A stretch of DNA of 64,000 nt, taken from the NCBI GenBank assembly GCA_018136815.1, contig CM030939.1, positions 3,961,419 to 4,025,418 of the forward strand, given 5' to 3'. This document shows, piece by piece, positions 30,901 to 40,545 of this stretch (the stretch's first letter is position 1; every line of letters starts with the position of its first letter). A model generated the notes under the pieces. That model was not told the DNA's origin, made no database searches, and saw only the letters and a program-made list of their open reading frames with translations. This stretch comes from Isochrysis galbana. Its lineage: Eukaryota; Haptophyta; Isochrysidales; Isochrysidaceae. The position numbers were made by a program, and so were the translations under genes.

Positions 30901-33778
30901 CAAGAGGCGTCGTTTCGAGGTGCGGCTGGCGCCGCACCCATTGTGCGCGCGGCACGAGCGCTCCGGCGAGGGCGTGCTGTCCCGCCGCGTCGTGGACGCG
31001 GCGTTGTTGGCGGTGGTCTTTGACCACGTCGTGGGTGGGCGCGTGCTGTTCCCCGCGGCGGGCTTCTTGGAGCTTGCGCGAGAGTGCGCGGTGTCTACGA
31101 GCGAGGTTGGGCGGGTGCCGCGCACGCTTTTGGAGCGCGTCTTTTTCTTGCAACCGCTTGCGCTCGCTGGCGAGCACGTGCTGATCGAGTGCAGCGTCGA
31201 CGGCCGGTCCGGACGCTTCGAGGTGGCGAGTGCTTGCCGTGATGAGGCGCGCACGGTGCACTGCGCCGGGTCGGCGCGCCCGGCTGCGGCGGCGGGCGCT
31301 GCAGTGGCTCTCGCACCGATATCCGCGATGTGCTCGCACGCCTATGGCGCGGCCGAAGTGTACGATCGGATGCGGTCGTTGAGTTTGGAGTACGGCAAGA
31401 CGTACAGGACGCTTGCGATCGTCCGCGCATCTGCTCCGTCGGCCGGCGTCGCGGTCGCGGGTCTCCACCGGCGTCATCGGCTTGAGGGCACGCAGGTGCA
31501 CCCGGCGGACTTGGACGGCGCGTTGCAGCTTACGCAGATGCTCTCGAGGGAAAGCAGGCGGACACGGCTGCCGTTTGCCGTGGGCTGTGCCATGCTGACT
31601 CGGTCGGTCGGCTGTGTGTGGGCTGCTGTCGCCGGCGAGGGTGACGGTCGCTCCGCGGTGTGGATGCAGAGTGCACGTCGTCCGAGCACACCGGCGGTGT
31701 ATTTGCGAGGGTTCGAATGCCGCGTCGCGTCTGCTATTGCGGGTTCTGAACTTGGGGCCGGAGCGGCCTGTACTTTACGGCTTGGCGGCGCGTCGATGTG
31801 TCTGCGTTCGATGACGAGAGTCGCGCGCGATTGGCGCAGCGAGGCGCCTTGTCGCTGGGACGATGTCTTGTGCCCTCCGGCATCGGCGGCGGGGGGCCGC
31901 TCCACGCGGGACGGATGCGGCGCACTCGGTGGCGCTGTCCGTGGGTGTGCATCGCGGGCGATCACGGGGCGAGAGCCTCGTTGTGGCGGCCTCGTCGCTT
32001 GAGCTTGCGGCGTCGGTCGCTCATGGCAGTGGGGCAGCTCCGCTCCGATTTCTGACGGTTTACGCGGAGCGACACGGCATCTGTTGCGACGCGGCTGACG
32101 GGCACGCTGGACTAGTGGGCATTGGTCGTTCCTGCCGCAGCGAGGTGCCCGGTACTCCACTGTCCTGCGTGTTGATGCGCAGGGACGGCACTTTCGCGCC
32201 GGAGCTGATGGCATCTTTGAGCATCACGTGCGCGTCAGAGCCAGAGATCGCGTGCTCGGCGTTGGGGCTTCTGGCCCCACGCTTGGTCCGGGCCGAGTCA
32301 TCACTCCACAGCCCGATCCGGCTTCATTTCGACGCTCGCGGCTCTTTGGAATACCTGCGAGTCGTTCCGGAGCCCGACTTTCACGGCCCGTCGCAACCCT
32401 CCATGGTGGTTCGGCTGCAAGTCTCGCACGTGGGCCTCAACTTCCGTGACGTGCTCAATGTCCTGGGCGCGTATCCGGGCGACCCCGGCGCGCCGGGCTC
32501 GGACTGCGCGGCGCGCGTCGTGAGCGCGGTCGCCAACGTTGAGGACCTGATCTCGACCGTTCCTTGGTGTTGGGCCACGCGGCCGCCGCACTGGCCACGT
32601 TTGCATTTGCGGATGCGCGGCTGCTTGCGCCTCGCCCGGAAGTTCTGTCAGCAGCTCACGCGTGCACGCTGCCAACGACGTGGAGCACAGTGCACACCGC
32701 GTTCATCGGGTCTGCCCTGCATTCGCACGAGGGGATCTTGGTGCACGCCGGCACCGGAGGTGTGGGGCTGGCGTGCTTCGAGTACTCGTCTTGGTTGGGC
32801 TTGCAGATCGGCATGACTGCGGGTCGTCCATACAAGCACGCCCACGTGCGCTCCTTGGGTGTTCGTGGTCTTGTGTGGAGTTCGCGAGAGGCCGGCTCGT
32901 TCGCGATGGGCTCGGCGATGTTGCTGCGGTCGGCTCGCTTGCACTGCGTGCTTAACAGTCTCTCTGCTGACTTCATCTCCTGCTCGCTCGCTCTTCTGCG
33001 TGAGGAAGGGACATTCGACGAGATCGGCAAGCGCGGCGTGTGGTCCGTGAGCCGGATGCGGGCTGCCCGCGACGCCGGCATGCGCTGTGTGGTTCTAGCA
33101 TTGACAGCATGATGGAGGGGCGCCACGATGGGTCCAAAGCTCGCTTGGCTTGCTCTCGGTAAGGGCGCGCCGTGGCGAGGTGCACGGTTTGCCGATGCAG
33201 ATCTTCGACATGCAGCGAGAGGTGACCTCGGCCTTCCGCCACTTACAGAGCGGTATGAGTTCCGGGAAGGTCGTGCTGCGTGTGCCGGGTCCGCCGAGGG
33301 TCGAGTCAGCGGTGCGCACATGGTGACAGGTGGCAGTGGAGGACTGGCGATGATACTGGCGGGGTGGCTTGCGAGTCACGGGGCGTCTCGGATCGTGCTA
33401 TCTTCGAGGAGAGGCCGCATGGGTGCGGCTTCGGCGGAGCTCTTGTCGCGCGCATCGTTGACGGCAGCTCGGTGTGATGCCGCGGACGCGTCGGAGACGC
33501 TCCGGCTGACGGCATCGGTGCTATCTGCGTGGGGAGCCGGCTGTCGGACGGGCGTGTGGCACACCGCGGGTTGCTTGCTGACGGCTTGCTCCGTTCGCAG
33601 ACGTGTGGGTCCTTTCAGCGCGTGTACGGCCCCAAGGCGATCGGCGGCTGGAACTTGCAGCGCGCATACTGCACGTCGCGGTCTCATCTTGCGTGCTATT
33701 CTCATCGATAGCTGCACTTTTTGGCGCAGGCCAGTCCAACTACAGCGCGGCGAACTGCTGCTTAGACGCGTGGCCAGG
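21988..33778 (+). CDS. modular type I polyketide synthase with CoA-ligase loading domain, AT-less, incomplete
   Basis: Exon 1 is 21988-23382; an 85-nt phase-0 intron (23383-23467, GTGCGC...CACCAG) joins FCAEP to VNAIVHEF; exon 2 runs to the gap. Order in the spliced protein: acyl-CoA ligase (~1-715; ILYTSGSTGKPKG, SYWATEHGG, GRSDEVINVGG, SGKYLRR lysine); ACP1 (~796-862, GLDSLG, Ser ~824); KS1 (~886-1306, DTACSAS Cys ~1054, EAHGTGT, KASCGHGEPAAG); DH1 (~1332-1609, HVVGGRVLFP, HPADLDGAL); ER1 (~1802-2062, LNFRDVLN, AGTGGVGL); KR1 (~2132-2362, TGGSGGLA, SNYSAAN); ACP2 (~2397-2469, Ser ~2429); KS2 (~2495-2920, Cys ~2665); DH2, then ER2 and KR2. No AT domain is present, so malonyl units must be loaded in trans. 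Each full module should reduce its unit completely. From ~31.75 kb the frame is not continuous, and the 3' end is lost in the gap. Product unknown. Confidence 0.9.
25955..28964 (+). repeat. DH-ER-KR block, copy 1
   Basis: About 3.0 kb from within the KS1 C-terminal motif (FGYSGT) to the KR active-site region. It recurs at 30800-33778 at essentially full identity, whereas the KS segments before the two copies have clearly diverged. Confidence 0.95.
30800..33778 (+). repeat. DH-ER-KR block, copy 2
   Basis: Offset 4845 bp from copy 1. The first ~950 bp appear identical; after that about eight one-base length differences, mainly in short G/C runs, and one ~23-bp loss just before the gap accumulate. 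This pattern suggests unpolished sequence at a contig end rather than natural decay. Confidence 0.95.
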
Positions 33779-33878
33779 NNNNNNNNNNNNNNNNNNNNNN
33801 NNNNNNNNNNNNNNNNNNNNNNNNNNNNNNNNNNNNNNNNNNNNNNNNNNNNNNNNNNNNNNNNNNNNNNNNNNNNNN
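33779..33878. other. assembly gap (100 N)
   Basis: Exactly 100 Ns, the usual placeholder for unknown length. The PKS KR domain stops on one side and a LINE reading frame is already open on the other. Confidence 1.
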
Positions 33879-36428
33879 AGAAGACTCATCAGCGAGGCCA
33901 CACACCTCCTCCAACTCACCAGAGCATACCTCGACGAGACCGGAGATCCGGGACTACTACTAGCCCTCGACTGGGAAAAAGCCTTCGACAGAGTAAGCTG
34001 GGAGTTCTATCATCTAGCTCTCAAACTTCTCAATTTCGGCCCAAACTTCCAAACACTGGCAAAGGCTCTCACGAGCGAGGAAGCCCGGCCGATACGCACG
34101 ATCAAGACCAACGGTGGGAGAAGCTACCCATTTACCGTGGGCAGCGGCATGCCGCAGGGATGCCCGCTGTCACCGCTCACGTTTCTACTGACCACGGAGG
34201 CACTCACTAGAGCCATCAACGGCGACGAAGACATCAACGGCGTGAACCTCAATGGCTATAGCCTGAAGATAAGCCAATTTGCCGACGACACGGCGCTGAT
34301 AACGCGCGACTACAAAAGTCTACAGAAATCACTACAATGGGTGGAATTGCACGAGAAAGCGACGGGCGGCAAAACTAACGCTGACAAATTCCAAGGACTG
34401 AGAATGGGCTCCCAGAGACTCCGTAAGCCTCCGTGGGACATGAGAAAATACAACTGGATAGAAAACGATGAGTATCTGACCATCTTGGGCGTCCCCTTGG
34501 GAGCACCCGAGACGCTCAAGCCCTTTTGGTCGAAACTAGCGGATAAGATCGACGCGAGGGTCGCCAAGCTAGCACCGGCCACCAAATATATGACAATATT
34601 CGGTAGGGCGTCAGTGGTTAACTTCATAATCTATGGTATCCCGAGATATTGGTTACAAACATTAGCCGCCCCGAGATGGTTCCACACCCGGGTCCAAAAG
34701 GCAGCGGACGCTGTCCTCTGGACAAGTCCGTACACTAACAAACAAAGCAAATGGATAAAACACCCACACTACCCCGTCTCACACGATAAAAGTGCGACTA
34801 GGACGCTGGGGCTGGGACTCCTGAATTGGCCGTCCCATATAAAGGCAATACAAACCAGATGGATCCTAAACTATTTGAACGCGAGAAAGGCACTATGGAA
34901 ACACGGACTAGACGCTTGGTTCTGTCGAACCGGACTAGGGAGGGGAGCTGTTCTCTCCACGATCCCCACGAAAATGTTGACGGGAAGTATCAGGGGCAAC
35001 CCGGCACTTCCAGTCTTCTGGAAAGAAGCTATTGCGAACTTCAGAAAACTCGATATACAACCCTCCTTCCTTACACGGGAGGGCGCATTATCCCAACCGA
35101 TATGGCACAACCCGCACATCCCACCCTCAGGAGTGCGCGCCCCATGGGCGCGTCTATGGGAAGCCCTGCACACTAACGTAATTCACAACGTGTTCAAAGA
35201 CGGCGCCTTTCTGACGCCATATAGCAAGGATGAATGCTCGGCGTATCTCGAACATCTACCCGACACCTTTGTTCACGAGGGCCGCCCAATACACAAAAAG
35301 GAGTTTCTCGACTCATGGGACGAAATCGTTAGCCACGCAACGCGAGTGATAGGGCAATCACAAGAGCGCCCGCCCCCCGACGCAAAGGGGAAAAAGACAC
35401 CCGACGACAAAGCCCCGCCTCAAGAGCCGGAGACCGAGCTAGAGAACAACGAAATCAGGGTCTCCGAAGACGATAAATACATCAGCAAACTAAACAACAT
35501 CTGGATGCACACGGATACCGACTACTTGGGAGAGATAGCCGGCACCGGAAAGGTAGCGAATGCGGGAGAGATCCAATACTACCACCCGCCAGCCAGATGG
35601 GAAGGCGGATTCAAAGGCCCAAGATATATGGAGTACCCCTTGGCGGACGAATACGCCATACTAAAAGGAAAAGTCGCGCTAGACGCAATATCAGTCGCAG
35701 ATCTCACCAAGGCCGTGCTTAAAGCGACACGAAGCAACGCCCCGCAAGCGGCGAAAACAGCATGGGAAAAGCGACTGAATGTCACCAAGGAAGAATGGAA
35801 ACATATAGCAAGGCTATATACAATGCCACTGCTAAAACACACGGATAAACACCTCCACTTCAAACATATCACACATAGGCGAATCGGTACCAGGAACAGA
35901 TTCGCAGACGGACAGACAGACGTCTGTAGACTGTGTCGCCGACACCGGGAAAACTCGTGCCACCTAGCGTGGTGTCCCGCGACGAAGAGAGTATTCGAAA
36001 CCATAGACGCCCTCAACAACTTCACCCCCTCTCCCGGGAGATCACGCACACAAAAAACGAAAGACAGACTATTCGCATACCCCGGTGCGAACACACCCGA
36101 AAGTCTAAAAGCGTTATACGTGATAGCATGGAAATACATACTAAGAGACTTCTATAGAGTCGCGTTTGAGTCATATGAATACCACTATATCCCAGTATTG
36201 GAGTCTACACTAGTGAGGTTTGCCACATTGGTTAGGGGCCTCACCCCGCCACGGCAGCATTGTTTGATGCGCACATGTAAAGCCGCCCAGGGGAGGAAGC
36301 CCAAACTTAAGAGAACGCTGGCACTTAGTGCCCCGATATTCATTGAAAACGAAAAGGGTAGGCTACAAATGAGCGAAAACACTAGCCTTGTAGCGGCAGC
36401 GCTTGGTCTAGCTGAAAGGCTCGCGTAG
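33879..36428 (+). CDS. LINE ORF: reverse transcriptase and C-terminal zinc knuckle
   Basis: About 849 residues, open from the gap to the stop. The RT palm begins in frame with RRLISEATHLLQLTRAYLDE; LALDWEKAFDRVSWEF carries the first catalytic Asp, GMPQGCPLSPLTF the template grip, and FADDTALI the two catalytic Asp residues. A thumb region and a long linker follow, then CRLCRRHRENSCHLAWCP, a zf-RVT-like Cys/His knuckle, then a terminal segment with ALYVIAWKYILRDFYRV. The ORF looks intact over this span. It is one of two similar RT-bearing copies here; its endonuclease part is not visible. Confidence 0.9.
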   Translation, partial: RRLISEATHLLQLTRAYLDETGDPGLLLALDWEKAFDRVSWEFYHLALKLLNFGPNFQTLAKALTSEEARPIRTIKTNGGRSYPFTVGSGMPQGCPLSPLTFLLTTEALTRAINGDEDINGVNLNGYSLKISQFADDTALITRDYKSLQKSLQWVELHEKATGGKTNADKFQGLRMGSQRLRKPPWDMRKYNWIENDEYLTILGVPLGAPETLKPFWSKLADKIDARVAKLAPATKYMTIFGRASVVNFIIYGIPRYWLQTLAAPRWFHTRVQKAADAVLWTSPYTNKQSKWIKHPHYPVSHDKSATRTLGLGLLNWPSHIKAIQTRWILNYLNARKALWKHGLDAWFCRTGLGRGAVLSTIPTKMLTGSIRGNPALPVFWKEAIANFRKLDIQPSFLTREGALSQPIWHNPHIPPSGVRAPWARLWEALHTNVIHNVFKDGAFLTPYSKDECSAYLEHLPDTFVHEGRPIHKKEFLDSWDEIVSHATRVIGQSQERPPPDAKGKKTPDDKAPPQEPETELENNEIRVSEDDKYISKLNNIWMHTDTDYLGEIAGTGKVANAGEIQYYHPPARWEGGFKGPRYMEYPLADEYAILKGKVALDAISVADLTKAVLKATRSNAPQAAKTAWEKRLNVTKEEWKHIARLYTMPLLKHTDKHLHFKHITHRRIGTRNRFADGQTDVCRLCRRHRENSCHLAWCPATKRVFETIDALNNFTPSPGRSRTQKTKDRLFAYPGANTPESLKALYVIAWKYILRDFYRVAFESYEYHYIPVLESTLVRFATLVRGLTPPRQHCLMRTCKAAQGRKPKLKRTLALSAPIFIENEKGRLQMSENTSLVAAALGLAERLA

Positions 36429-36771
36429 CGAGAAGCGAGAAAAGACGACCGGCATTGATGAACCAACCAAAGGTGTGATCGATCAGCACAGCTCACCCAC
36501 GGCAAACATGGACACACGCAGACACAAGGGAACCGACGATAGCACCACGAGAAACAGGTCACCCAGCAGCACAGGAGGAAGTTGAGAATGCGCAGCTGGG
36601 GACAGGTGCACCCCGCTCCGCTCGGACCCCCACATGACCCGAGCCCCTAAGTAGAGCACGAGGGGAGTTGCCGCGAGGCGGGGAATGAGGGTGAGGAAGG
36701 GAAAGGGGCGTGGCTACGAAGGAATAGTTCAGGGCCACGTGTGAGGCGAGAATTTTAAAAGGTTTTTTTTT
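33879..36771 (+). mobile_element. LINE copy 1, 5' part in the gap
   Basis: Contains the RT and C-terminal part of the LINE ORF, a ~340-bp 3' UTR with CCCCTAAGTAGAGCACGAGG, GGGCGTGGCTACG and GAGGCGAGAATTTTAAAAGG, and a final T-run ending at 36771. The 5' end and its target duplication are hidden by the gap. Confidence 0.92.
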
Positions 36772-36775
36772 CTCC

Positions 36776-36864
36776 TTTTGCAGGACGGCCGCAATAGAGC
36801 CTCAACAGCGCCCCGACACTGTTGGGGCGGGGGGCTGTTGGGGCCCTATTGCGGCCTGCAAAAA
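36776..36864. repeat. 89-bp fold-back element
   Basis: Two arms of ~40 bp pair as a near-perfect hairpin: TTTTGCAGGACGGCCGCAAT ... and, in reverse complement, TTTTTGCAGGCCGCAATAGG. The loop lies near 36820. It sits five bases after the LINE T-tail. It could be a MITE or a structured RNA/terminator; no second copy was seen. Confidence 0.7.
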
Positions 36865-37345
36865 CCCTCTAGTCCTCCCTCTCTCGCACACAGCAGCCGC
36901 TGAGCTGTGTTTTATTGTATAAAGAGAAAAGGAGTACGAGTATGGCCTGGCGGGAGAGAGCGTCTCCTCGTCTCGAGCTGGGAGAGGGTCTGAGCATGGG
37001 AGGCAGGGGGTTGAAAAGCAAAAGAAAAGGGCTCCTAGACAGAAAATGAGTGTTGCTCTCTACTTTCCTCCCTCTTCTTTCTCTCCTCTTTCTTAGCCTC
37101 TTCTCTACCCCCGCCCCCCCCTTCCCCTCGCCCCCTCCAAATTACATATAATAGTCTCTCTGTCCTACTATCCCCTCCCCTTGCTCCTCCTCGAGGAAGA
37201 CCGGGGAGGAGGAGAAGAGAGGGGGGGGGGGGGGGGGAGAGAGGGAGGGAGAGGGAGGGAGGGAGGGAGCCCAAGGGCGGTGGGGGGGCAGGGGGAGGAA
37301 GGGTTGCCGTGGCTGGTGGTCCGCAACCACCTCTCCGTGCCGCCG
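36865..37345. promoter_or_regulatory. upstream region of phosphoesterase gene
   Basis: A CT-rich stretch (37050-37135) is followed by a GA/G-rich stretch (37200-37290) on the coding strand, then the start codon. No defined promoter site is seen. Confidence 0.4.
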
Positions 37346-38638
37346 ATGCGCGCCGTCCTGCTCCTCTCGCTGCTCGAGGCGCTCGCCCACGCCAGCGTCT
37401 GGCACCTCCGCCCCACCGCCGCCGCTGCGCTCCGTACTCGCCTGCTCTGCTCTGCTGCTGAGAGGAAAGAGGAGAGCGAGCCTCCGCGATGCCTCCACGT
37501 CGATGTCGACGGAAATCACCAGGTGGTGCCCATCCAAGACCTCTCGCCGCCATCCAGGGCACACCTCCGTGTCGTCCTCGTCTCAGACACCCACCAGCAG
37601 CTGCAGGACATTGCCGTGCCACCGGGCGATGTCTTTGTCCACACGGGGGACATCACATTCTGCGCGCGCGGCGGATTCTCGACGCTCACCGCATTCAACG
37701 AGTACATCGGACAGCTACCACATCCACACAAGATTGTCATCGCCGGCAACCATGACCGTCACCTCGAGCACATCGGTCGAGACGCTGCACGTCGGCTCTT
37801 CACATCGGCACACTACCTCGAGAATTCGGGCGTCAAGATCCGCGGGCTGCACTTTTGGGGCACGCCATTCTCCTCGGTGCGCGCGCTATCGCAGCTTGCT
37901 GGTTTGGCGCCGTTCTTCCTCCTCGCCCGCTCACATGCACTCTGCCTTCCACACTCACAACCTTGCCCTGACTAAGGCGACAGCTGTGAGCGCTCCATGC
38001 CCACCTCGTCGCAGAGGCACCGCGGGAGCCGCTCGAGCAACCGCGCATTCCAGTATTCAGCGTCGCGACAGGCCATGGTCATGCGCTACATCCCTAACGA
38101 CGTAGATGTCCTGCTCACCCATGGCGGACACGGTTCGGACTCGCTGCGGGCGGCCATCAATCGGATCCAGCCAAAGTTGCATGCTTGCGGGCACGACCAT
38201 GAGCTGCATGGCGCGACAGTGCAAGAGTTCCCGCCGCGCCGCTCTACGCCTGCGCCCGACAGCGAGGTCCAGGCGCGCTGGAGGCGAGCTTCTGAGTCTG
38301 GAGGCTCCGGACGCAACGCTGGTACCTCGGGTCGCGCCGCGCAGCTCGTGGAGATGTCAGGCAGTGCAGTGGGGTCGAGGGACGACGCGACGCCGGTCAG
38401 GGGGGAGTCTTCATGCAAGCATACGACAGACCGGAGGAGACGCCAAGGGAAGCGGCAGAGAACCCCAGGCTTGGCCAAGCCCAAGCTCGGTGTGCACGTC
38501 AACGCAGCAATCTGCAACTCCAAGTACGAGCCTGTGCAGTTGCCCGTCGTGGTTGACTTGAGGACCAAGCGCAGGCGACGGGCAGGGAGACCGCTACCGA
38601 GTGATGCCGGCGAGAGTCGGCGGCAGCGGCAGCGCTGA
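37346..38638 (+). CDS. calcineurin-like metallophosphoesterase (MPPED/239AB type), two exons
   Basis: Exons 37346-37876 and 38015-38638 (384 residues). The 138-nt phase-0 intron starts GTGCGCGCG and ends CACCTCGTCGCAG; splicing joins FWGTPFSS to RHRGSRSSNRAFQYS, restoring the family's GTPFSP...GNxAFQ segment. The N-terminus MRAVLLLSLLEALAHAS is signal-peptide-like, followed by an Arg/Ala-rich stretch. Metal ligands are visible: VSDTH, HTGDI, AGNHD, LLTHG and ACGHDHELHG. After the last motif ~85 residues of low-complexity, basic sequence precede the family's C-terminal strand (GVHVNAAICNSKY), so this insert could be a second, in-frame intron. The fold is a dinuclear-metal phosphohydrolase; the substrate is unknown. 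The start was chosen at the signal peptide because the longer frame is only poly-Gly. Confidence 0.82.
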
Positions 38639-39661
38639 GATCACCCGACCAATTCATCGACGTAGGGAGCATCGAGCCCATTGGGTGTATTTTTTGAGAT
38701 ATTGGAGTAATCCACATGTTCCAACCCAACCGTTGCTGATACCTGCTCGTGAGCGCCCACAGACGAGGGCACATGGTATGCGCAAGGTGCGCATTAACAT
38801 GAGCATGTGGTTCAGGGTTATAGGTGGCGATGCTGATCAACTCTGATCACTGATCAGCGCCGTGTCACCGGCGCACCACGCGCCGAGCTGGGCGATATGC
38901 AAGGGAATTTGCTATCGCCGGGAAGTAACGCAAGTGGGCTTGATCTCGTTCCACATGCGGAACCAGAAATTTTGCCAGTCAATCTAGGTCAGATGGCTAA
39001 TGCGTAGGAAGCGCAGCTTGTGAGATCGGCGGTAGCTGCGTTCGATCTTAGATCATATGCGGTATTTAGAGGCGGTGGACGAGACTGTGTGCACTCGACG
39101 ATTGCGGAGGCCTGAAAGTCCTACCACTACTTCATAGCCCGATTACGGCCATTGTGCCTTCCTGTAGACGAACAACGATGGTGAAAGATTGATGACGTGG
39201 CTGACCATTGGCACGAGGAGCAGGAAGGTTGGGGGAGGGGGGGGGGGGGCAATGGCTGCCACTAGAATGCCATCCTCACCTCAATTCTTTCGGGGCGCTG
39301 CTGCAGTGCCATATTACGACTGTGAGCACAATTGCTTTCTTGCATGTACGCACGAAAGGGATTCTCAGGATAATCGATGACAATGTATTGCGTCTTGTTT
39401 GAAGGTTGAAGGCCGCCGATTAGCCCGGTTGAAGGTTGAAGGCCGCCGATTAGCCCGGCCCGACTCACTCTTCGTGCATGCGCATGCAGTCGCGGGCCGC
39501 CCACGCTTACACTACCGCACATCGGCGCGAGCAACGCACGTTGCTCGGGCTACGTGCGTCGTATGCCTGGCGCTCGCCAAGCGCTACAAGTATCACGAGA
39601 CTGCATGCGACAAAATTAGAATTCGAGGCGGCGCCTGGCGCCTGCAATAAATCGTATGTCA
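38639..39661. other. intergenic, one short tandem repeat
   Basis: No gene is supported. Two 30-bp units beginning GAAGGTTGAAGGCCGCCGAT lie at 39401-39430 and 39431-39458. A G run lies at 39232-39249. Confidence 0.45.
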
Positions 39662-40245
39662 AGAGATAAAAACTTTCTATACTCACGCCGTTCACGTAGT
39701 TTTGGCTCCCCCTCCGCCTACGCGCTCACTCGTCCACTCGCTTCTCGCTTCTGCCTTGCGGCGACTCCCCTTGTGCCCTATCTAGTACCTAGACTCCCCG
39801 TGTTACAAGGGCTGAGCCCCAGCCTCCACTGCCCGGGAAGCTCCTGGAGGCCAGCTCAGAGGGTAGAGGAGGCTGGGGCTGGGCCCTGGGCTCTGGCCTC
39901 TTCTGCCTCCCCCTCGCTTGGGCTCCTGAACTCCTGGGCCCCCCACGCTGCACCTGTCCGACTGTCGAACAGGGGGGGGGGGGGGGGAGTTGGAGCAATT
40001 GGCTGGCCCTTGTGGACAACTTGTGGCTTGTGGGCCTAGGGATGTGAGTGAGAGACAGACAGGCTTGTGAAGAGGGAATGGGTCAAGAGGCAAGAGGCAA
40101 CAGGGCATTCTGCCCCTGGCATGCCTTAAAGGCATGCTAGGAGGTTGGGTGGTTCCTCCGCCACAGCAGGGGAGAGGTGGAAAGGGGGGAAGGTTCGTGC
40201 CCCCCAGCTGGGTGAACCAAGTAGTAGTATAAACTGCTTTAGTTC
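39662..40245 (-). mobile_element. SINE-A/B-like element, minus orientation
   Basis: The 3' part (39662-39790) on the minus strand carries CAAGGGGAGTCGCCGCAAGG, matching the LINE 3' UTR (GAGGGGAGTTGCCGCGAGGC), and ends GTATAGAAAGTTTTTATC. The body matches SINE-A/B (CCTCCAGGAGCTTCC, poly-C, GAGGAACCACC). The 5' hairpin at 40215-40244 has small insertions. No target duplication was recognised, so it is probably older. Confidence 0.75.
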
Positions 40246-40545
40246 TAGTGCTACTTTCCCCAGATAGCAAACGGCAAACGGAGCCGTCTTTCGCCGCCCC
40301 CGATAGCCGATAGCAAACTGGGGTCCGCCATAAACATAAAACGCGATAGCCCCCCGGTCCCCCGCCTCTCCGGCCGTTCCTTCTCGTGAAATGATCTTAA
40401 ATCTTGGCGCACGCGCGGAGATGGGCAATCCATCATGGACGGACAACGCTAATCAACTAGAAACAATCACTTGCAAAGATGTTGGTGAATGAACCCCTGG
40501 ACATTTCTAGCACCCACCAAAAGAACCTGGTCGTCTAGCCGGCGA

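Noticed and set aside
31754-33778. Treating copy 2 of the PKS block as a natural pseudogene
   Set aside because: The differences are small length changes in homopolymer-like spots clustered beside a gap, better explained by sequencing quality.
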